This document shows positions 13,301 through 25,849 of a stretch of DNA of 64,000 nucleotides, piece by piece. Under the pieces are notes generated by a model that was not told where the DNA came from, searched no databases, and saw only the letters and a list, made by a program, of their open reading frames with translations. The position numbers and the translations under genes were made by a program. The DNA is from Cinclus cinclus (lineage: Eukaryota; Chordata; Aves; Passeriformes; Cinclidae): positions 16,660,924 to 16,724,923 of the forward strand of contig NC_085047.1 in assembly GCF_963662255.1 (NCBI RefSeq). Direction: 5' to 3'. Within the stretch, counting starts at the first letter, position 1. Each line of letters opens with the position of its first letter.

Positions 13301-16300
13301 TTATTTTGTTTTGAAAATTCCATAGCAACTTATCTTTTTTCTTCAATTTGTCATGCTTTTTCCTTGCCAGAATCCTCTTTGCCAACTTGTCTTCTGCAGA
13401 TACCATTTGGACTGAAATGCTGGCTGCCTAAAATAAGGTGAAAGACAAAAATCGTGGAATATTTCTAGCAGGAATCGACTGGTCAACAAGTCTCAACCAA
13501 TTTGTTCCTCAGAGAAAAGTCTCCACTTCCTTCAGGCTGTGGAGCAGTGGCTATGGACAGGCTCTTCCTGTATATCTAGCTCCCTCTGAGAAGTTACCTC
13601 CAGTGAATAGGAGAGCACAGCACAGGTCTTGCTGAGATGGGACCTACACAAAATCATCACCTGGGTAACCAAATGCTTGACAGTTTACTTTGAGTAGAGT
13701 CCCAAAATTTTCTAAGCTGGATCCAAAATATGTCCTGACCATCTCATCCAGGTACAAAAGCCAACATGACCATTTCTATATTTATAAGAGTAGTTTCCAC
13801 TTCCTATAAGGTACCTACAGCTTTTCTGCTCTGGAAAGCCCATTTGTACGAGACACCACCACCACCCCTCTGGCATTTTCCTCTCAGAAGATAATCAACA
13901 CATTTAAGCAGACAAAAAATATTTATCAGCTGCTGCAGGCACAGCAAGAGCTGCATGAAGAAGTCTCTGGCACTTCATAAAATTCTCTCTTAGGGTATCT
14001 CCTGTCACAATCAAATGGTTTGTCATGACATCTGCCAGAGGTTCAATCACCTTTCTCAAGTCAATTCATTGTTTTATCTCTGTAGAATTGAGCTGGAAAC
14101 TTACTGGACTACTCAGAGTATTACTGACCAAATGCCCTGGATATGAATACAGTTTTAGCTGTTACAGGCAGCTGCACCAGAATTAAATTACAAGAAAAAA
14201 ACAAGAACCCCAACAAAACAAAACCCACCATGCATTTCCTCCTTACATAAAAATTAAAGGGAAAGTTAGATAATATTGCTTCATAAACAAGGAGCATTCA
14301 GGAAAAATGCTCTAAAAACATGTTGATGCCAGTGAGAGGGAAGCTCTCAAGGAGTGGCCTTAGGAAGTTGTGGGTTGTCCATGACTGGAGGTGTTGACAA
14401 ACACCAGTCAGCAATCAGCAGCAAGGGTTTTAGTGCACAATCTTCTGTGAAACACAAAACAGTCTTAGACAAAGTGACGTGGCTCAGGAGGTCCTATGTA
14501 TGAGAATTAAACTGAACTTCATCATTTTAAAGATGAAGACCAAAACAAATAGGTATTTTTCCTTGTTTTTGGAACAGCTTGATTCAATTTAAGAGCATCT
14601 TCAAAGCAGGTCTCCCTCACCTCACAGCTGAATTTATGCCACTCAGAGGCCTCTCTAAGTGGTACATCATTTCTAAGCAGTGCAAATCAAAAAGCTCTGA
14701 CAACAACCAGTGATAACTGGTCTGTGATTTGCTCAAGATGCTGACAGCCTCACTCTGAGGGACAAACTGCTGTCCTGTCACCTATCCCCTTCTGTGCCCA
14801 TATAAAACACACTGAGGAATTCACAACCACACTAGAAGAGACACACTAAACAGCAGAGCCCCTGACTTGGGCAGATCTAGCTGTTCCCTGCACTCAACAG
14901 GCCCTTTTTTAGCCTCTGCAGAGCTACAGTACATAGATGATGAGGAGAAAGAGTGCAGCAAGATGCTCACCTATTTGCCAGCATTGCATTGTTTGAAACC
15001 TCTCAGAAGGTACCCGCCAAAGAGTGTGACCTGCTGTAGACTAAAATGTGTGGACACAACAGTCATTTTTCATCCCTACTAATTATATTGCACTTGATGA
15101 GAAAGAAGACCACAAAAGTCAGGATAAACCAGCTGAGAATTTCACTCTTGAGTTTTCAGTGTGGGATGCCAAGTTTAATACAGTGGCTGCAAAAGCTCTG
15201 TGCTGATGCAGCTTGACACACAGGAAATGACAAGCACAACTGCCAGCCATTTGCAAAGGTGGTGCTGTGAAATAACCTACAATAAGTGCTTCTTTCCTTT
15301 TGCTCAACAGTAGGATACCCCCATCTGTGCTTTGGGCCTATCAGGATAAGAGAGATGTTGATACTCCAGAGCGATTCCGGGGGAAGATCACAGAGGTAAG
15401 GAGCTGGAGGATGTGATGTACAGCAAAAAGCTGAGAGCCTTAGGGCCGTTCAGCAGGAGACGAGAAGGCAAAGACAGTGTGAGTAAATCTAATTATAGAT
15501 TTCCATATCTAAAGTGGGCTATGGACAAGACAGAGCCACACTTGTCTCAGTGGTGCACAGGGAAGGGAGAGCCACAGCAATCACCTACAGCAGCAGGGGA
15601 CACTCCAGCTGCACTGGGGGAAGGGGAAGAATGTATTGCACCACAAGGGCCATGCACCTGAGCCATGCCCAGACAGGTCAGGGAACCCCCACACCTGGAG
15701 TTATCCAAGCCTCAGAGGATCAATGTTCCAAGAAATCTGTTCTTGTTTTGATGCTAGCACTGTTCTTATTTAAAACCTGCAGAAGTCTTCACCAACACAT
15801 TTTTAATATGTTTCTCTGATACTATGCACTAGCAATACTATCAAAAAGAGACCTTTGTGTATCCTCAGAGGAAGAATAAGAAACATCCCCTCAAATATCC
15901 TGCTGGTCCCATAGTTAAATACAACAGATAGCAATCTTTGATCTCAGAGTGGAGTATGGTCTAAGAGGAGAAGAAAACTTGATAATAAGTAATAACAAAT
16001 AGAGTTAAAAGACTAAGCATGACTCTCTACATTTTCCTCAAACAAAATCTTTAAACACAGAACTGGAACATTTCAGATTATTGTCTTCTATCTAGGTAAT
16101 CAACTGCACTTGTTTTGTGTGCTCTCCACTTGATTTACCCATCTGCTGTGTATTTTACAAACCTTATTGAGTCTCTCCTTCAGGATGAAAATGAACACTT
16201 GTTTAAAGCTCTGGATTGTCACAAAGTTACTTTATACACTCCGGTGTTCAATAGCTTGAGGCAGCTCAATGAATTCTGAGTTCTGACCTCTGAAATTTTG

Positions 16301-17249
16301 GTCACTTTCATCAAGATACCCACAATAATATTTTATATTAAAGTTTCCCATGTAACTCCTTTTTGCAGCTCTAGACCTAAACAGACAGATTTATTATTAA
16401 AAATAAAATCCTGTCAAGTATTGTTAAGAATTACTCAACATTGACATCACTGAATAGATAAGTGGGCACTTGAAACGACTGTTGTCTTCATTGCATCTAC
16501 TGTAATCCTCATCTTATTTTTTTTTAAAAAGCAATTCATGTATCAAGCTTTCCATGACAAAGCTCTTTGTTACATGCGATTCATAGGAATACTGAATGCT
16601 GTGTGCTGTATTATCAACATTTCCATATGTTTTATTAATTTACCACAAACATTTTATAGTGAGGAAAGTGACAGCAAAGTTAAGATGCTCCCTTCTCTCA
16701 ATAAGGACCATAACTCTCAATTCAGATTTCCACTCTAGTGCAGCTTAGTTCTTGTATTCTAGAACTGGTTTCCAGTTAACGTTGCAATTTGACTATCACC
16801 ATACACTAAATTATTTAATTACATCTTTGTCATGAGTTAGCACTCATACAACGATCCCCTTCTCTGTCTTTGGGAAAAACAAAACACTTTGCCTCCTTTT
16901 ATGCTGCCTTTCTTGACTAGAAGTTATCTTCTTTTTGGAAAAACATGCTGCATGGCACCAATATAAGCATTTATGTTGTCACACTGACATGTCCATTATT
17001 TCAATTGTCTGAAAATACATAATATTAGCAATCCAGAGATAAACACATGTTGACATTTTCAGACTGAGCTCTAAACCAGAAAATTATACCAAATCTAACC
17101 ATCATGTTAAGTTCGATACTTGAGAATTAGGTCACAAGACATATAAGAATGTCAAGAAATACAGAAAATCAAGAATGTTTAAGTCACCTACTTACACTTC
17201 TTACTTCATCTTCAAGTTTAGCTGTTGGGGGATCATTTTTTTCATCCAT
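1249..17249 (-). CDS. TMPRSS7: TMPRSS7 (matriptase-3), type II transmembrane serine protease, 5' part of gene, partial
   Basis: Nine coding exons join in frame to 381 residues: 17249-17205, 13427-13235, 12502-12372, 10067-10000, 8993-8800, 7961-7923, 4295-4067, 2714-2584, 1361-1249. The order seen is a short cytoplasmic tail (1-56) rich in Lys/Arg, one signal-anchor helix (about 57-79), an SEA domain (about 84-215) with a G195-S196-L197 step where matriptase-like SEA domains self-cleave, a CUB domain (about 227-340; Cys227, 253, 279, 302 fit two disulfides), and the start of a second CUB. The family continues with LDLR class A repeats and a trypsin-like protease domain, which must lie beyond position 1. 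The protein is expected at the plasma membrane with the protease outside the cell. The start chosen has G at -3 and +4, and the N-terminus resembles the mammalian start. Identification rests on recalled similarity to mammalian TMPRSS7 across all exons. Confidence 0.93.
1900..2175 (+). other. Possible plus-strand transcript 3' end or old LTR-like segment in TMPRSS7 intron
   Basis: A plus-strand AATAAAG at about 2110 is followed about 20-45 bases later by a T/GT-rich run (gactcttttgtgttcctgag), the layout of a polyadenylation region. No coding sequence precedes it. It could be a retroelement LTR, a retrocopy 3' UTR, or chance. Confidence 0.2.
2584..2714 (-). CDS. TMPRSS7: TMPRSS7 coding exon 8 (end of first CUB domain)
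   Basis: 131 nt, acceptor CCCCCTCAG, donor A|GTAGGT. It reads ACEPADSLVSLVSTNNLMLV and then HGYFEVITQE, the closing strands of CUB1. VSTNNLMLV is the most conserved stretch. It is phase 2 in and phase 1 out, matching exon 7 and exon 9. Confidence 0.93.
3488..3545. repeat. Purine-rich (GAGGA)n/(GGAGAA)n simple repeat
   Basis: Imperfect GAGGAGA units followed by ACAGGAGA units form an almost pure purine strand of about 55 bases in a TMPRSS7 intron. Confidence 0.85.
4067..4295 (-). CDS. TMPRSS7: TMPRSS7 coding exon 7 (first CUB domain, main part)
   Basis: 229 nt, acceptor TTTTCACAG, donor CG|GTGAGT. It encodes most of CUB1, including ICYFKLI, LLRLSIVSLQIEADNCITDS and LTIYDSLMPIKDKILYR. Reading frame stays open upstream of the acceptor to 4362, but only the acceptor at 4296-4297 joins exon 6 in frame and aligns with the family. 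Confidence 0.94.
4439..4700 (-). repeat. CR1 LINE 3' fragment
   Basis: On the plus strand it opens with gaatcatagagtagtttggg and continues through CCATCCAACCCAGCCTTGGA and CTTACAGTAAAGAATTTCTT, the reverse complement of the CR1 3' end. The element therefore points along the minus strand. It lies in the TMPRSS7 intron between exons 7 and 6. It is diverged, 5'-truncated and non-coding. Confidence 0.88.
7923..7961 (-). CDS. TMPRSS7: TMPRSS7 coding exon 6 (39-nt microexon)
   Basis: Acceptor TCTATGCAG, donor G|GTAATTC. It encodes (A)GLRSDYWSTTGT(G), the link between the SEA and first CUB domains, matching the mammalian AGLRSDY block. At 39 nt it is divisible by three with equal phases on both sides, so skipping would stay in frame. 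Confidence 0.88.
8800..8993 (-). CDS. TMPRSS7: TMPRSS7 coding exon 5 (SEA domain core and cleavage site)
   Basis: 194 nt. It encodes GGLLIHFWIVFV and then CEDCVAAILKDSIQTSIINR, the T-S-V-G-S-L turn and GLAVDMDSIVL. G195-S196 is the expected SEA autoproteolysis site (inference from the family), and N190-R-T is an N-glycosylation sequon. The donor is G|GTTAGT, weaker than the usual GTAAGT or GTGAGT, but required by the frame of exon 6. Confidence 0.92.
10000..10067 (-). CDS. TMPRSS7: TMPRSS7 coding exon 4 (SEA domain)
   Basis: 68 nt, acceptor CTTTCAG, donor AG|GTAAAAC. It reads INLVYTTSSFSKFYKQSTV, the SEA segment following the exon 3 helix, and ends in phase 2. The reading INLVYTTS is close to the mammalian sequence. 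Confidence 0.92.
10528..10700 (-). repeat. CR1 LINE 3' fragment, diverged
   Basis: Plus-strand text CTCTGGAGAGCATCCAGTCC, CCCACTGCTCAAAGCAAGG and GGAGACTCCACATC matches the reverse complement of a CR1 subfamily 3' region. It lies in the TMPRSS7 intron between exons 4 and 3. Ends are approximate. Confidence 0.75.
12372..12502 (-). CDS. TMPRSS7: TMPRSS7 coding exon 3 (SEA domain, first part)
   Basis: Acceptor TCTTGCAG, donor GTAAGATGG, 131 nt. It encodes KDALYFVGLFRVANIEFLPE followed by YRQKESKEFL, the beginning of the SEA domain. Phase 1 in, phase 0 out, consistent with both neighbours. Confidence 0.93.
13235..13427 (-). CDS. TMPRSS7: TMPRSS7 coding exon 2 (cytoplasmic tail and signal anchor)
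   Basis: Acceptor TTTTAG, donor G|GTGAGT, 193 nt, ends in phase 1. It encodes a basic stretch (KRILARKKHDKLKKK) followed by the hydrophobic segment IILFTLILFILGVVTWTLLW, a positive-inside type II anchor. The WNFQNKIILFT sequence is a strong family match. An in-frame Met at 13406 lies inside the exon and could serve as a start if exon 1 were skipped. Confidence 0.93.
14340..14405 (+). repeat. Possible short CR1 remnant
   Basis: The segment around ggaagttgtgggttgtccat and gactggaggtgttgacaa resembles the CR1 stretch that normally reads GTTGTGGATGCCCCATCCCTGG. It is too short and diverged for a firm call. Confidence 0.3.
17205..17249 (-). CDS. TMPRSS7: TMPRSS7 coding exon 1 (start codon, 15 aa)
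   Basis: ATG at 17249-17247, reading MDEKNDPPTAKLEDE, then donor GTAAGAAG. It is phase 0 and joins exon 2 (AASISVQ). The acidic start MDxxN and the following xISVQ resemble the mammalian N-terminus, but the tail is clearly shorter than in human. This tiny exon is easily missed by gene finders. Any 5' UTR exons are not identified. Confidence 0.8.
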
Positions 17250-17554
17250 TTCAGCAGAATTAATTTTATGACTTGTTGAAGCTGAGAAAGATCCTTGCAC
17301 CTTTTCTCAGGCACCCCTTGTGCTTGTGAAGCTGAAGGCAGCTAATTGCAATGCCCAGGACCAAAAGAGGCATCAATTTACTTTGATGAGTTTCCAGTTG
17401 TAACCTCATCTGCCCTACTGCACCTTTGCAAATGTTAGAAGACTGATATCATGTAACTTTAGACTTCAAATTCAACTGGATAAAATAGGCTTTTCACAGT
17501 CTTTATAAAGCTGAAATATTAAAATACAAAATTGCAGTGCTAAAATCTATACAT

Positions 17555-17604
17555 CACTGATCCTTATGGGTCCTTTCCAATCAGCATATTCTATGATTCT
17601 ATGA
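17555..17604 (+). repeat. CR1 LINE 3' terminus
   Basis: It ends in attctatgattctatg, the CR1 3' terminal repeat, preceded by tatgggtcctttccaatc, which corresponds to the usual GGTCCCTTCCAACC. About 50 bases, plus orientation, some 300 bp upstream of the TMPRSS7 start codon. Confidence 0.8.
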
Positions 17605-20600
17605 AAATGTCACATTAGTTACATGAACAAGAAAAGTGGCAAGTAAAATGTAAAAGTGAGAGCAAAACCATGCTGAAATAATGAAAATAAATGTAAGACC
17701 CTAAGTGAGAGTGTTGAAAATTGCAGATAACAACAGCAAATCAAGATGAGCGTTTGGACTCTCTTCTAAAATTTTGTAATGTACCTGTTGAACACTCAAA
17801 TTTGGTTATTTTATTGTAACTGAAAAACAAACTGTTCCAGGCAACTTATTTCCTATTGTTAAAATAGATCAGGCTTCAAACTGAGAATCCTTTTTGTAAT
17901 CAGATGCAGGAAGTCACTTGCATTATAACAGTTCCGTCCTATTGTCTTCGTTAATTAAATATTTATAGAGGATGTAAACCAGTACTTTCCTCAATGGTTG
18001 CTAAGTATAGAGCTGTCTTTCCTTTTAAGTGATTAACAATCTCAATGCCTTCCTTGGGTCAACCTCAGAAATGGTGCTGACGATTGACACCCCCCAGCCC
18101 ACTGAGTCCCTGATTAAGGGAAAGGTTACAGAGGATCCACAAAACAGCCTCAAGCCAGAGCAGAGATGTCTGTCTGTATTACATCGATGTATCCTGGAGG
18201 AAGCTGGCATTCAGCAATTCAGCCTTCTAGGACAAAAAGCTTGTCTTGTGCTGCACACACCTAGTGCTATGGTGGTGGGAGGTAGGGCACATCTCACCTG
18301 TCTTAGATGGTCTAGAATTTAGGCATGTAAATCCAAGTTTGCTTTCTAGACTGAGTCTATACACGATGGTGACAGAGAAGCAGTCAAAACATGGATGACG
18401 AATCACACTTTCACCAGTTCTCTTACCAAACCTATCCTCTACAAAATCATCTCTGTGTAACAGAAATGTTTCCCTTCTGACCAAAGCTGCCTTCTTGCTC
18501 CTTTAACTGATGGGAGCCCAGAACCAGCCTGACAGCATCAGCCCACTGACACAGCAGGGAGCTCCACAGAGCTACTAACCTCAGCCTGACATTTTTTTCC
18601 AAACTGAACATCAGAAGTGACAGAGTTTGCTTGTATGGCAGAATTGGTTACTAGAAATGCCTAAGAAGCTGCATGAAATCATGGAGGAAAGTCCCTGCAC
18701 AAAGCAAAGTTAATTCTACTACAACCTAGTTTTATTACATGTAAGAACTTTGTTACATACTGCTTGAATCTCTTTTTCTTTAATCAAAACTCAGGTAAAG
18801 CACAGGTTTTAACATGTCTGTGAAAATTGAACGGGAGCTTAAATGGCAATTTATAGCAACATTTCAGGAAGCATTCATAAATATTCTTAAATCAATCAAT
18901 TTTCATTGGTACACAATCACACTGTCTGATTCCTTTCTTTGTCCCTCAAATAATTTCTTTGAATTTCAGCTGAGATTACTTCCAACAGAGGAAGGAAAGG
19001 TTTAACTGTCCTTCCTAATAAGGCAGCTGTTATTCAGCTTCATTTTGAACATAGAGAAAGTCAATATCTCTACCTTCAATGAGCATGTAATAACTACTGT
19101 GGTATTAGTAGTCTACAAAGATCTGCATACACACAGGTCATTAACATTTTGAATACATTTCTTTCACCAGCGAAGGCAGAACCAGCACACCATGGATGCT
19201 ATTACAACTTTTTAGAAGTGGAAATTGCAAGCAAGATAAAGTGATGCTTTTATCAAAATATGGAAGTGGGTGAAGATTAATTACTAAATTATTAGTAACT
19301 GTCCAGTAACCCATTCTTAAGTATCGGTTCTGAATCCTTTTCCCCCCTCCTCCACTGAATGAGTACCAGGTTGCTTGCTCTCCAGAACTTTGCCATCTAG
19401 CGATTCAACTTGGAATCACAGTGTATTGTATTTATTTTCCTTCTCTTTGATTTCTTACTCAATTTCTGATTGCTGACAATACTTGACTATGCACTAGAGG
19501 TCTCTGAGGCAACAAAACATTTTCCAACAGACAAAATCACGTTGGAAATTACAGGCAATTGAGCTGTCTTGAAGGATTCAGAAACAATACATAACTGCCA
19601 CTGGCAGAGCACATCACCTGAAAAGAAGCAGCTGACCATCTTGCATAGCAATGCTAATAGAGCTATTTCATCTCAACAACGGACTGAGAATAGCTTAGTT
19701 ATTTGCATCATATCAATTTAAATTAAGTTTAAAACGCTAAGTGAGCACATCTTCTGGACACAACATCCATTCATCAGTCTGTGCCATTTTAAGGACAGCA
19801 AGCCCTGCTATTCCATCAGTTACTGGTCTTGCACTATTCAATGCTCATTGGTGCCACTAGCAATTTTATTCTCCATTTCTCTCTTGCTTATATGAAACTG
19901 CTATGTGTAGCAGAGAAAAGAACAAGTCAAGCGATATTGACACAGCATACATGGAGTAATACTGCTAGATTAAATATGACTTATTAGGACAATCACAGTA
20001 GTATGAAACCTGCCACACATTTCAATAAAATAAATACTATAAAAAATAGAGTTTCTGCAATAATGAGGTTGACCCAGTTGAAGTAGCATTCAAACTAATG
20101 GTAACACCCTCTACAGAGGCCAAGTCAGGTAGCTCTTCAGCCAAGAAAAAGCCACATTTGTAGCTTTTCAGATGATTTCCTGATGTGTAAACTCCCATCT
20201 TTCAGAATATTCTGTCAGGTGTGCTTGGATAGGTCAGGCCTGAGCAGGGTCTGACAAGCCAAGTCAAAGCACTTTTACTGGTGAAGGTCCCTGTGCCTGT
20301 CCCTGCAAATCACACTTCAGCTGGTGATCTGGTCCTTAATTAGTTAATTAATCTCACTTTCTTAGCAGTCATATCTGTTGCCACAACAGATGCCAGCTGA
20401 TGTGAGTCTCATGTTTAGTGCAAGCAAACCACAAATATCTTACTCATGTTTATATTCCCAGGAAACACAAAACCCCATGCCAGCCTAGCCTCAGTGTTTG
20501 CCACCAACAAATGCCCCTGCAAAATACTAATATAATCTACTTGCTCTGCCTTTCCACAGGTGCATTTTCCCTGCAATTAGGCAGAGAAGATCTCAGATAC

Positions 20601-20958
20601 CCTGAGAGAAGACCAGCACTGGAAGTTTAACTCCTTGTCTTCCCTCCTCTCTCTTTCAGAAACCTACCCATGCCCTTTCCTTTCAAGTCTTGATGTTTCC
20701 CCTAATTTCTATTAGTCTGACCATTTTCTAAGTAGGAGGACAGACCAAAAGAGCCTGGGGGGAAAAAGCCCCAACAAACCCAAATCCCTAGAGTTTTTAT
20801 TGGCTTTATTACTTTTACATGAAAGACTTCAGGAGGGCATTGATGCCACCTGTGATTTTTTTATTTCTACTTTATCAGTCCTTCCATGTTATGATCCAGG
20901 CAGGGGGAATACGGCAAGCCCGTACAACTTCAAACTGTTAAGGAGCAACACAGACTTC

Positions 20959-20980
20959 TTTTTTTTTTTTTTTTTTTTTT
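20959..20980. repeat. Poly(T) tract of 22
   Basis: Uninterrupted run of T on the plus strand. No element that would explain it as a retroelement tail is recognised next to it. Confidence 0.95.
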
Positions 20981-23900
20981 AAAGCAAGTAACTCAAAGTA
21001 ATCTAGTATTAAGCAGTTAGATTATTTGCACTTTCAACTATTAAGCAAGCTATTTCACTGGGTCTTTCACTGGGTGAGTTTGGGGCTTCAGTTTCTTTGT
21101 TCAGGAGTTATGGGGCAGCTTGACATTTCATCCTTAGAAGTGACTGACACTGCTGCTGTCATCCCTCACCCACAAAAGCTTTTGATAAGCAGAGTACCCA
21201 GAAGACCTAAAGAGCTTAAATCAAGAGCTGAAAAAACCTACTTGTCAGGGAGGCCCACCAGGAAGTTAATCCACCTAATTTGACAAAGAAAAGTTTACAC
21301 AAAAGTATTTTTAGTATTTGAATAACATAGCTCTACTATTCCCAGATAATTTACAAGGAAAATCTGGTGTTCAGAATAAAAACCACACAGAAGCACAGAC
21401 AAGCCTGTCAAGATGAGGGCTGTTAACCATGAATATAATTGACCAAGATTTGCATTGGGTCCTATTGACCAAACTGCCCGGTTGAAATTTTATTATTTTT
21501 TTTCCAGAGATGCTCTTGATGTTCTACCTAGGTCTCTGCAGTCTTCTTTGACCTTGACATCTTTGGGTACCGGCAGGCAATTTCTTTATCTCAGCTGCAG
21601 GGATGCTAATCTTCATTAGGGGTTGATCACCAGCTGAATATCTGCTCATGCCCTTGGGCTGAGTGCAGGGAAATGACCGAGAGAAGATAAGAGGATCTGG
21701 ACTGATGGAAACAAATGAAAGTCTAAATATAAAACTTGTTACTGTGATCCACACAAGCTGGATTTTTTTCCTCTGCCTGCTTCTAGGTTCTGCCTTTCAG
21801 AGATTGCTGTTTGTGTGTTGGTTAGAGAAGCAGAACTTCAAGGGTTGGATATGGACATGTTCTGCATATGGCAGTGTCCTTACACATTCACTGCCCCGTG
21901 AAGAAATTGCAAGAACTAAGGAGCTATAAACAGGGGGGAGCTACAGCCCTGTCTGCTCCATTTACATTTACTGCAAAAAAATTACTGTAGTTTGAACTAC
22001 AGCTGAGGGGATTTGGTTTTAATGTTTGTGTCTGCCATGTAGGTCAGCAGAGAGAAACACCATTTCCAGCTGCTCTGACTCCATACAGCCTCAACACAAA
22101 GAGCTTGTGAACCTTTCTTCAGCACCATCTTCTTACCCAGCTCCATCAGCCAACATCTCACAGCAACACCACTTGAGCCAGCTTTTTGGATGAAAGCTTT
22201 AGCTGGGATTTAAATACCGTGTTTTCCCCATAAACAGGTCCTATCCCACATTCTTTCAAGAAGTTTGGAGTCTCCCAGTGTTAAAGCAAATCACCTTGTA
22301 AAAGGTAAAATAAAGCTAATCAAGGCCATTGTGGAAATCAGTCTTATCAGTAATTTGCCAAATCAAGCAAGTCACCTGAGATTTATGTAAGGATCAGGTG
22401 GATATCACAGCACACAAACTGATCACACATGTACAAGTACAGTGCCTAGTAAAGGCAGCTGGCCACATAAACCACACCTGCCTACAGCAGCAAAATTTCA
22501 ATATCCTTTGTTGTCTGGAAAGCATGGGATAAGATCCTCACACTAAATCCTTTGTGTACAGTAATGTCAGAACCTGCAAAGAGTGCACTTCCTCCATGTA
22601 ACACAGTAGTGCTGAGTGTCTGTGTCTCTTGACCTTCAGACACAGGGAGCTCCCTATATTAAGTTCCATGTTGGCTACCTACCTACCTTTTGCCTGTCCA
22701 GACTTGTAGTGGATTTATTTTAACATGCCAGATGGATTCCTCATGGTGTTTTGATGAGTCAAAAGGAGCAGAGAGCTAATTTAGGATCATCTGAGATGCT
22801 GGCAGGACCACCTTTTTTACTTCCATGGCCGTGAAACAATAATAAACAAGACAAAAGATGCCTACACTTCTATGAAGACAGCCTGGACCCCTGCTCACAC
22901 AGCTCAGAATTTTGTGCACCCTCATGTTGTCTCAGCTCTTAGTTTTGCAAGTGACATGCAGGGCTGTCAATATTTCTCCTCCAGAGTATTCATTACACAC
23001 TGAACCCATCACATGGTTGGGATCCTGTTCAAGGCATCAAATCTCAGAGCTTGCCTCAGCCTCATAATTTATCAGACTCCTTTCTCATAATATTTTAAAG
23101 GCTATATTTAACTCAAATTTCCCTTTGAGGTGGGCGTGGGGGGGTGAAGACATGACACATGATGCACATGATGTATGTACATTATTTCAAATTGGTTATA
23201 AATACTGTATTTTTCAATGAGTCTTCTTAAAACCTTGCGTTTTCAGTGCAGCCCACCTCACGATGATTATAAAGAACTCTCAGACACAACAGTCAGTCTG
23301 AGAAGTGCTTTGCATTTGTAATGAATACTAAGGGAGGAAACACCATACATTCTGTAAAACGCTGAGCACATTGCAATAGCCACGTCCTCGATCACAAAGG
23401 ACAAAGTGTAGCTGCAAGCACCAAGCTCATAAGTAATGTTCTTTAGAGAACTATTTTTGGAGTTAGTTTTTCTTGCTCCAAGGGACAAAACCATATTCTT
23501 AAACATCAAATTTTAAAAATTTTTCTTTTAGAGGTCCGGGTAGCCTTTTGATGGATAGATACTCATCTATATTAGACTAAAACCACCTTAGTCAGAGCAC
23601 TGTCTTTTATTTCTTTGTTGTTTGAGTAGCTCCTGCTGGACACAGGAAGAGTTTTTCTCAGCACAGCAGCTCTGCTGCACAGAGGGGAGAATCTGGAGAG
23701 AGCATGTGCATTTTGCTGTGCATTCAGCCTTATTTTAGCACAGCCAAATAAACGAGAAAATGCCAGTTCTCTTTAAGCAATGCACATTACCGGTCTCCAC
23801 TATGAGCAACTTCTCACTAATGTGAGTGTGAAGATCCACCTTCCCTCATTCCCAGCCGAGATGATCGGACTTGCACCTTCACTTGCTATATATAGATTTA

Positions 23901-25378
23901 AATTAGAAGTATTAACTGAGCCTATACAAACATTGACCAAAGGAACAACTAAAATTCAAGACCCTGGTGACCTCTGATGACAGAAGGGGTGGTATTGATG
24001 ACATTAAATACGACTGGCTTATGTTTCCATTTGTAGAGGTCATTCATCTCCCTCTTCTCCCAAATGAGGGAGATACTCCTTTTTCCTAAAGGAACATCTG
24101 GTTACCCTCCACTGTAGTCTTTTGTTCCCAAGAACTTACTTTATTCTGTCCATATTTTCCTGTGTTTTATCTTTTCCTGTATTTCACTGGTTATTTGAAG
24201 TCTGTTTACAGGAAAGGCAGCTTTAAAACCATTTATTCTTCCCAATTAATGTTTCTTCCTAATTTGCCTTTTTTTTTTTTACAAAAATGTACCGCTTGTA
24301 TGAAACAGGCAGGTTAGCAGCAGGTAGGAAATGTTTGCATTTAGTTTTTATTTGCTATCCGACTGCATCTGATCCCCTTTTCAGAGTTAAGCAATGTTAA
24401 GCCTAGGACTAGTAAGAAAACCAACAACATAAAAAACCCTCTCTTATTTTCTCTGCCCATTAGAGGTTGCTCTATTCCTCAGTCCCCCCTAGGCCAGCCA
24501 TGCCCACTGCAGTTCAGTTTCCTGCAGGCTTTGCTGACCACACAGCACATCTCACCACCATGACACAGCAAGCAAAAAAATAAACCCGTCTATTTCCATC
24601 CTGCATCTTCTCATACTGTAAAAATATCACTGCAACGTTTTGAAGTTTAAAGCATGCTGACTGTTCTCTGCTAGCCTCGATCACATGTGTTATACCTATG
24701 ATACAATTAAACGAACCATCATTTTAAGGAGATTCTCCTAAATACAAAGCTAAAATGCCCCTTTTATTTCAAAATCACTATAAAGTACGTAACATTTTCT
24801 GAAATTCCTTGTGCTCAAAACTAAAGATTCATTCTAGATGTATGCTAAGGTTTATGATTCACCCCATTATAGCTAGTATACAGCCTCTTAAAGGAAGAAG
24901 ACAATGTTTCAGAGCTGAAATCTCCTTCCTTTATCCCTCCTGCTTTTGTAAGAGCCAACATTTACACTTAGCTAAAGGGCAAGAGCATCACTGCTCCTGT
25001 AGTTAAGTGCTCCCTGGGCCCATTTATCTCCAGCTAATAATCCAATTTGCCGGGATGTACTTGACTCCAGTAGGAGTGCAATTCACAGAACAACTGCGGA
25101 AGGTAGTTCTTAAGGGACTCATCATATTACATGGAGACAGGCATTTTAAATAGAGAACATATTCTGCCAGAGTGAGGTACACTCATGCTGCAGTGACATG
25201 GCAGTACTATGGCTTGCCTTATTTTACAACTCCCACTTAAAAAGCAAGCAACATATAAATTGTTTAATCATTCATGGATTCGTTTTGCAGAATACAGAGG
25301 CTGTAAGTAGTAATTTTGCTTTTGATTCTCATCCTATGCCAAGTATCAAGAAAAAAGTGAAAAAGACAAAAGTAATAA

Positions 25379-25410
25379 AGAAAAAAAAGAAGAAGAAGAA
25401 GAAGAAGAGC
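25379..25410. repeat. (AAG)n simple repeat
   Basis: An A run followed by about seven AAG units. It creates a spurious lysine-rich open frame on the plus strand. Confidence 0.9.
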
Positions 25411-25849
25411 AAATTGCTATAAAAGCATCACTGTCTTTTTTCTATGTACTTTGATTCAATGGGTTACAGGTGTCTCACATCCATAAAACACAGAAGTATA
25501 CCACAACAGTCACTTTCACATATTACTTCTCCTCATATTCTTTCTTGAAAGATTATGGAAAAGCTTGACTTATTAATGCATAACCCTCCCCACCACCACA
25601 AAAAAAAAAAAAATCTCTGTTCTAGTCATTGTACTTAGCACCTCATAATACAGCTCACATTGTGGCAACACTTCTGGGGCAAGGATTTACATAATTAAAC
25701 ATATCACAGCACAAAAAAAAAAGATTTGTGCTTTTAAGAAAAACCTCAAGAACCAAGTAAATTTCTTACAAAACACAGTAGGATTTTAGTGGATCTCTTT
25801 TTGGGATCTGAGCAGAGATATTTTTTATTTGCAGTAATGAGAGGAATGA

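Noticed and set aside
25198..25422. Plus-strand open frame with lysine-rich C-terminus
   Set aside because: The lysines come from an (AAG)n simple repeat. No upstream domain is recognised.
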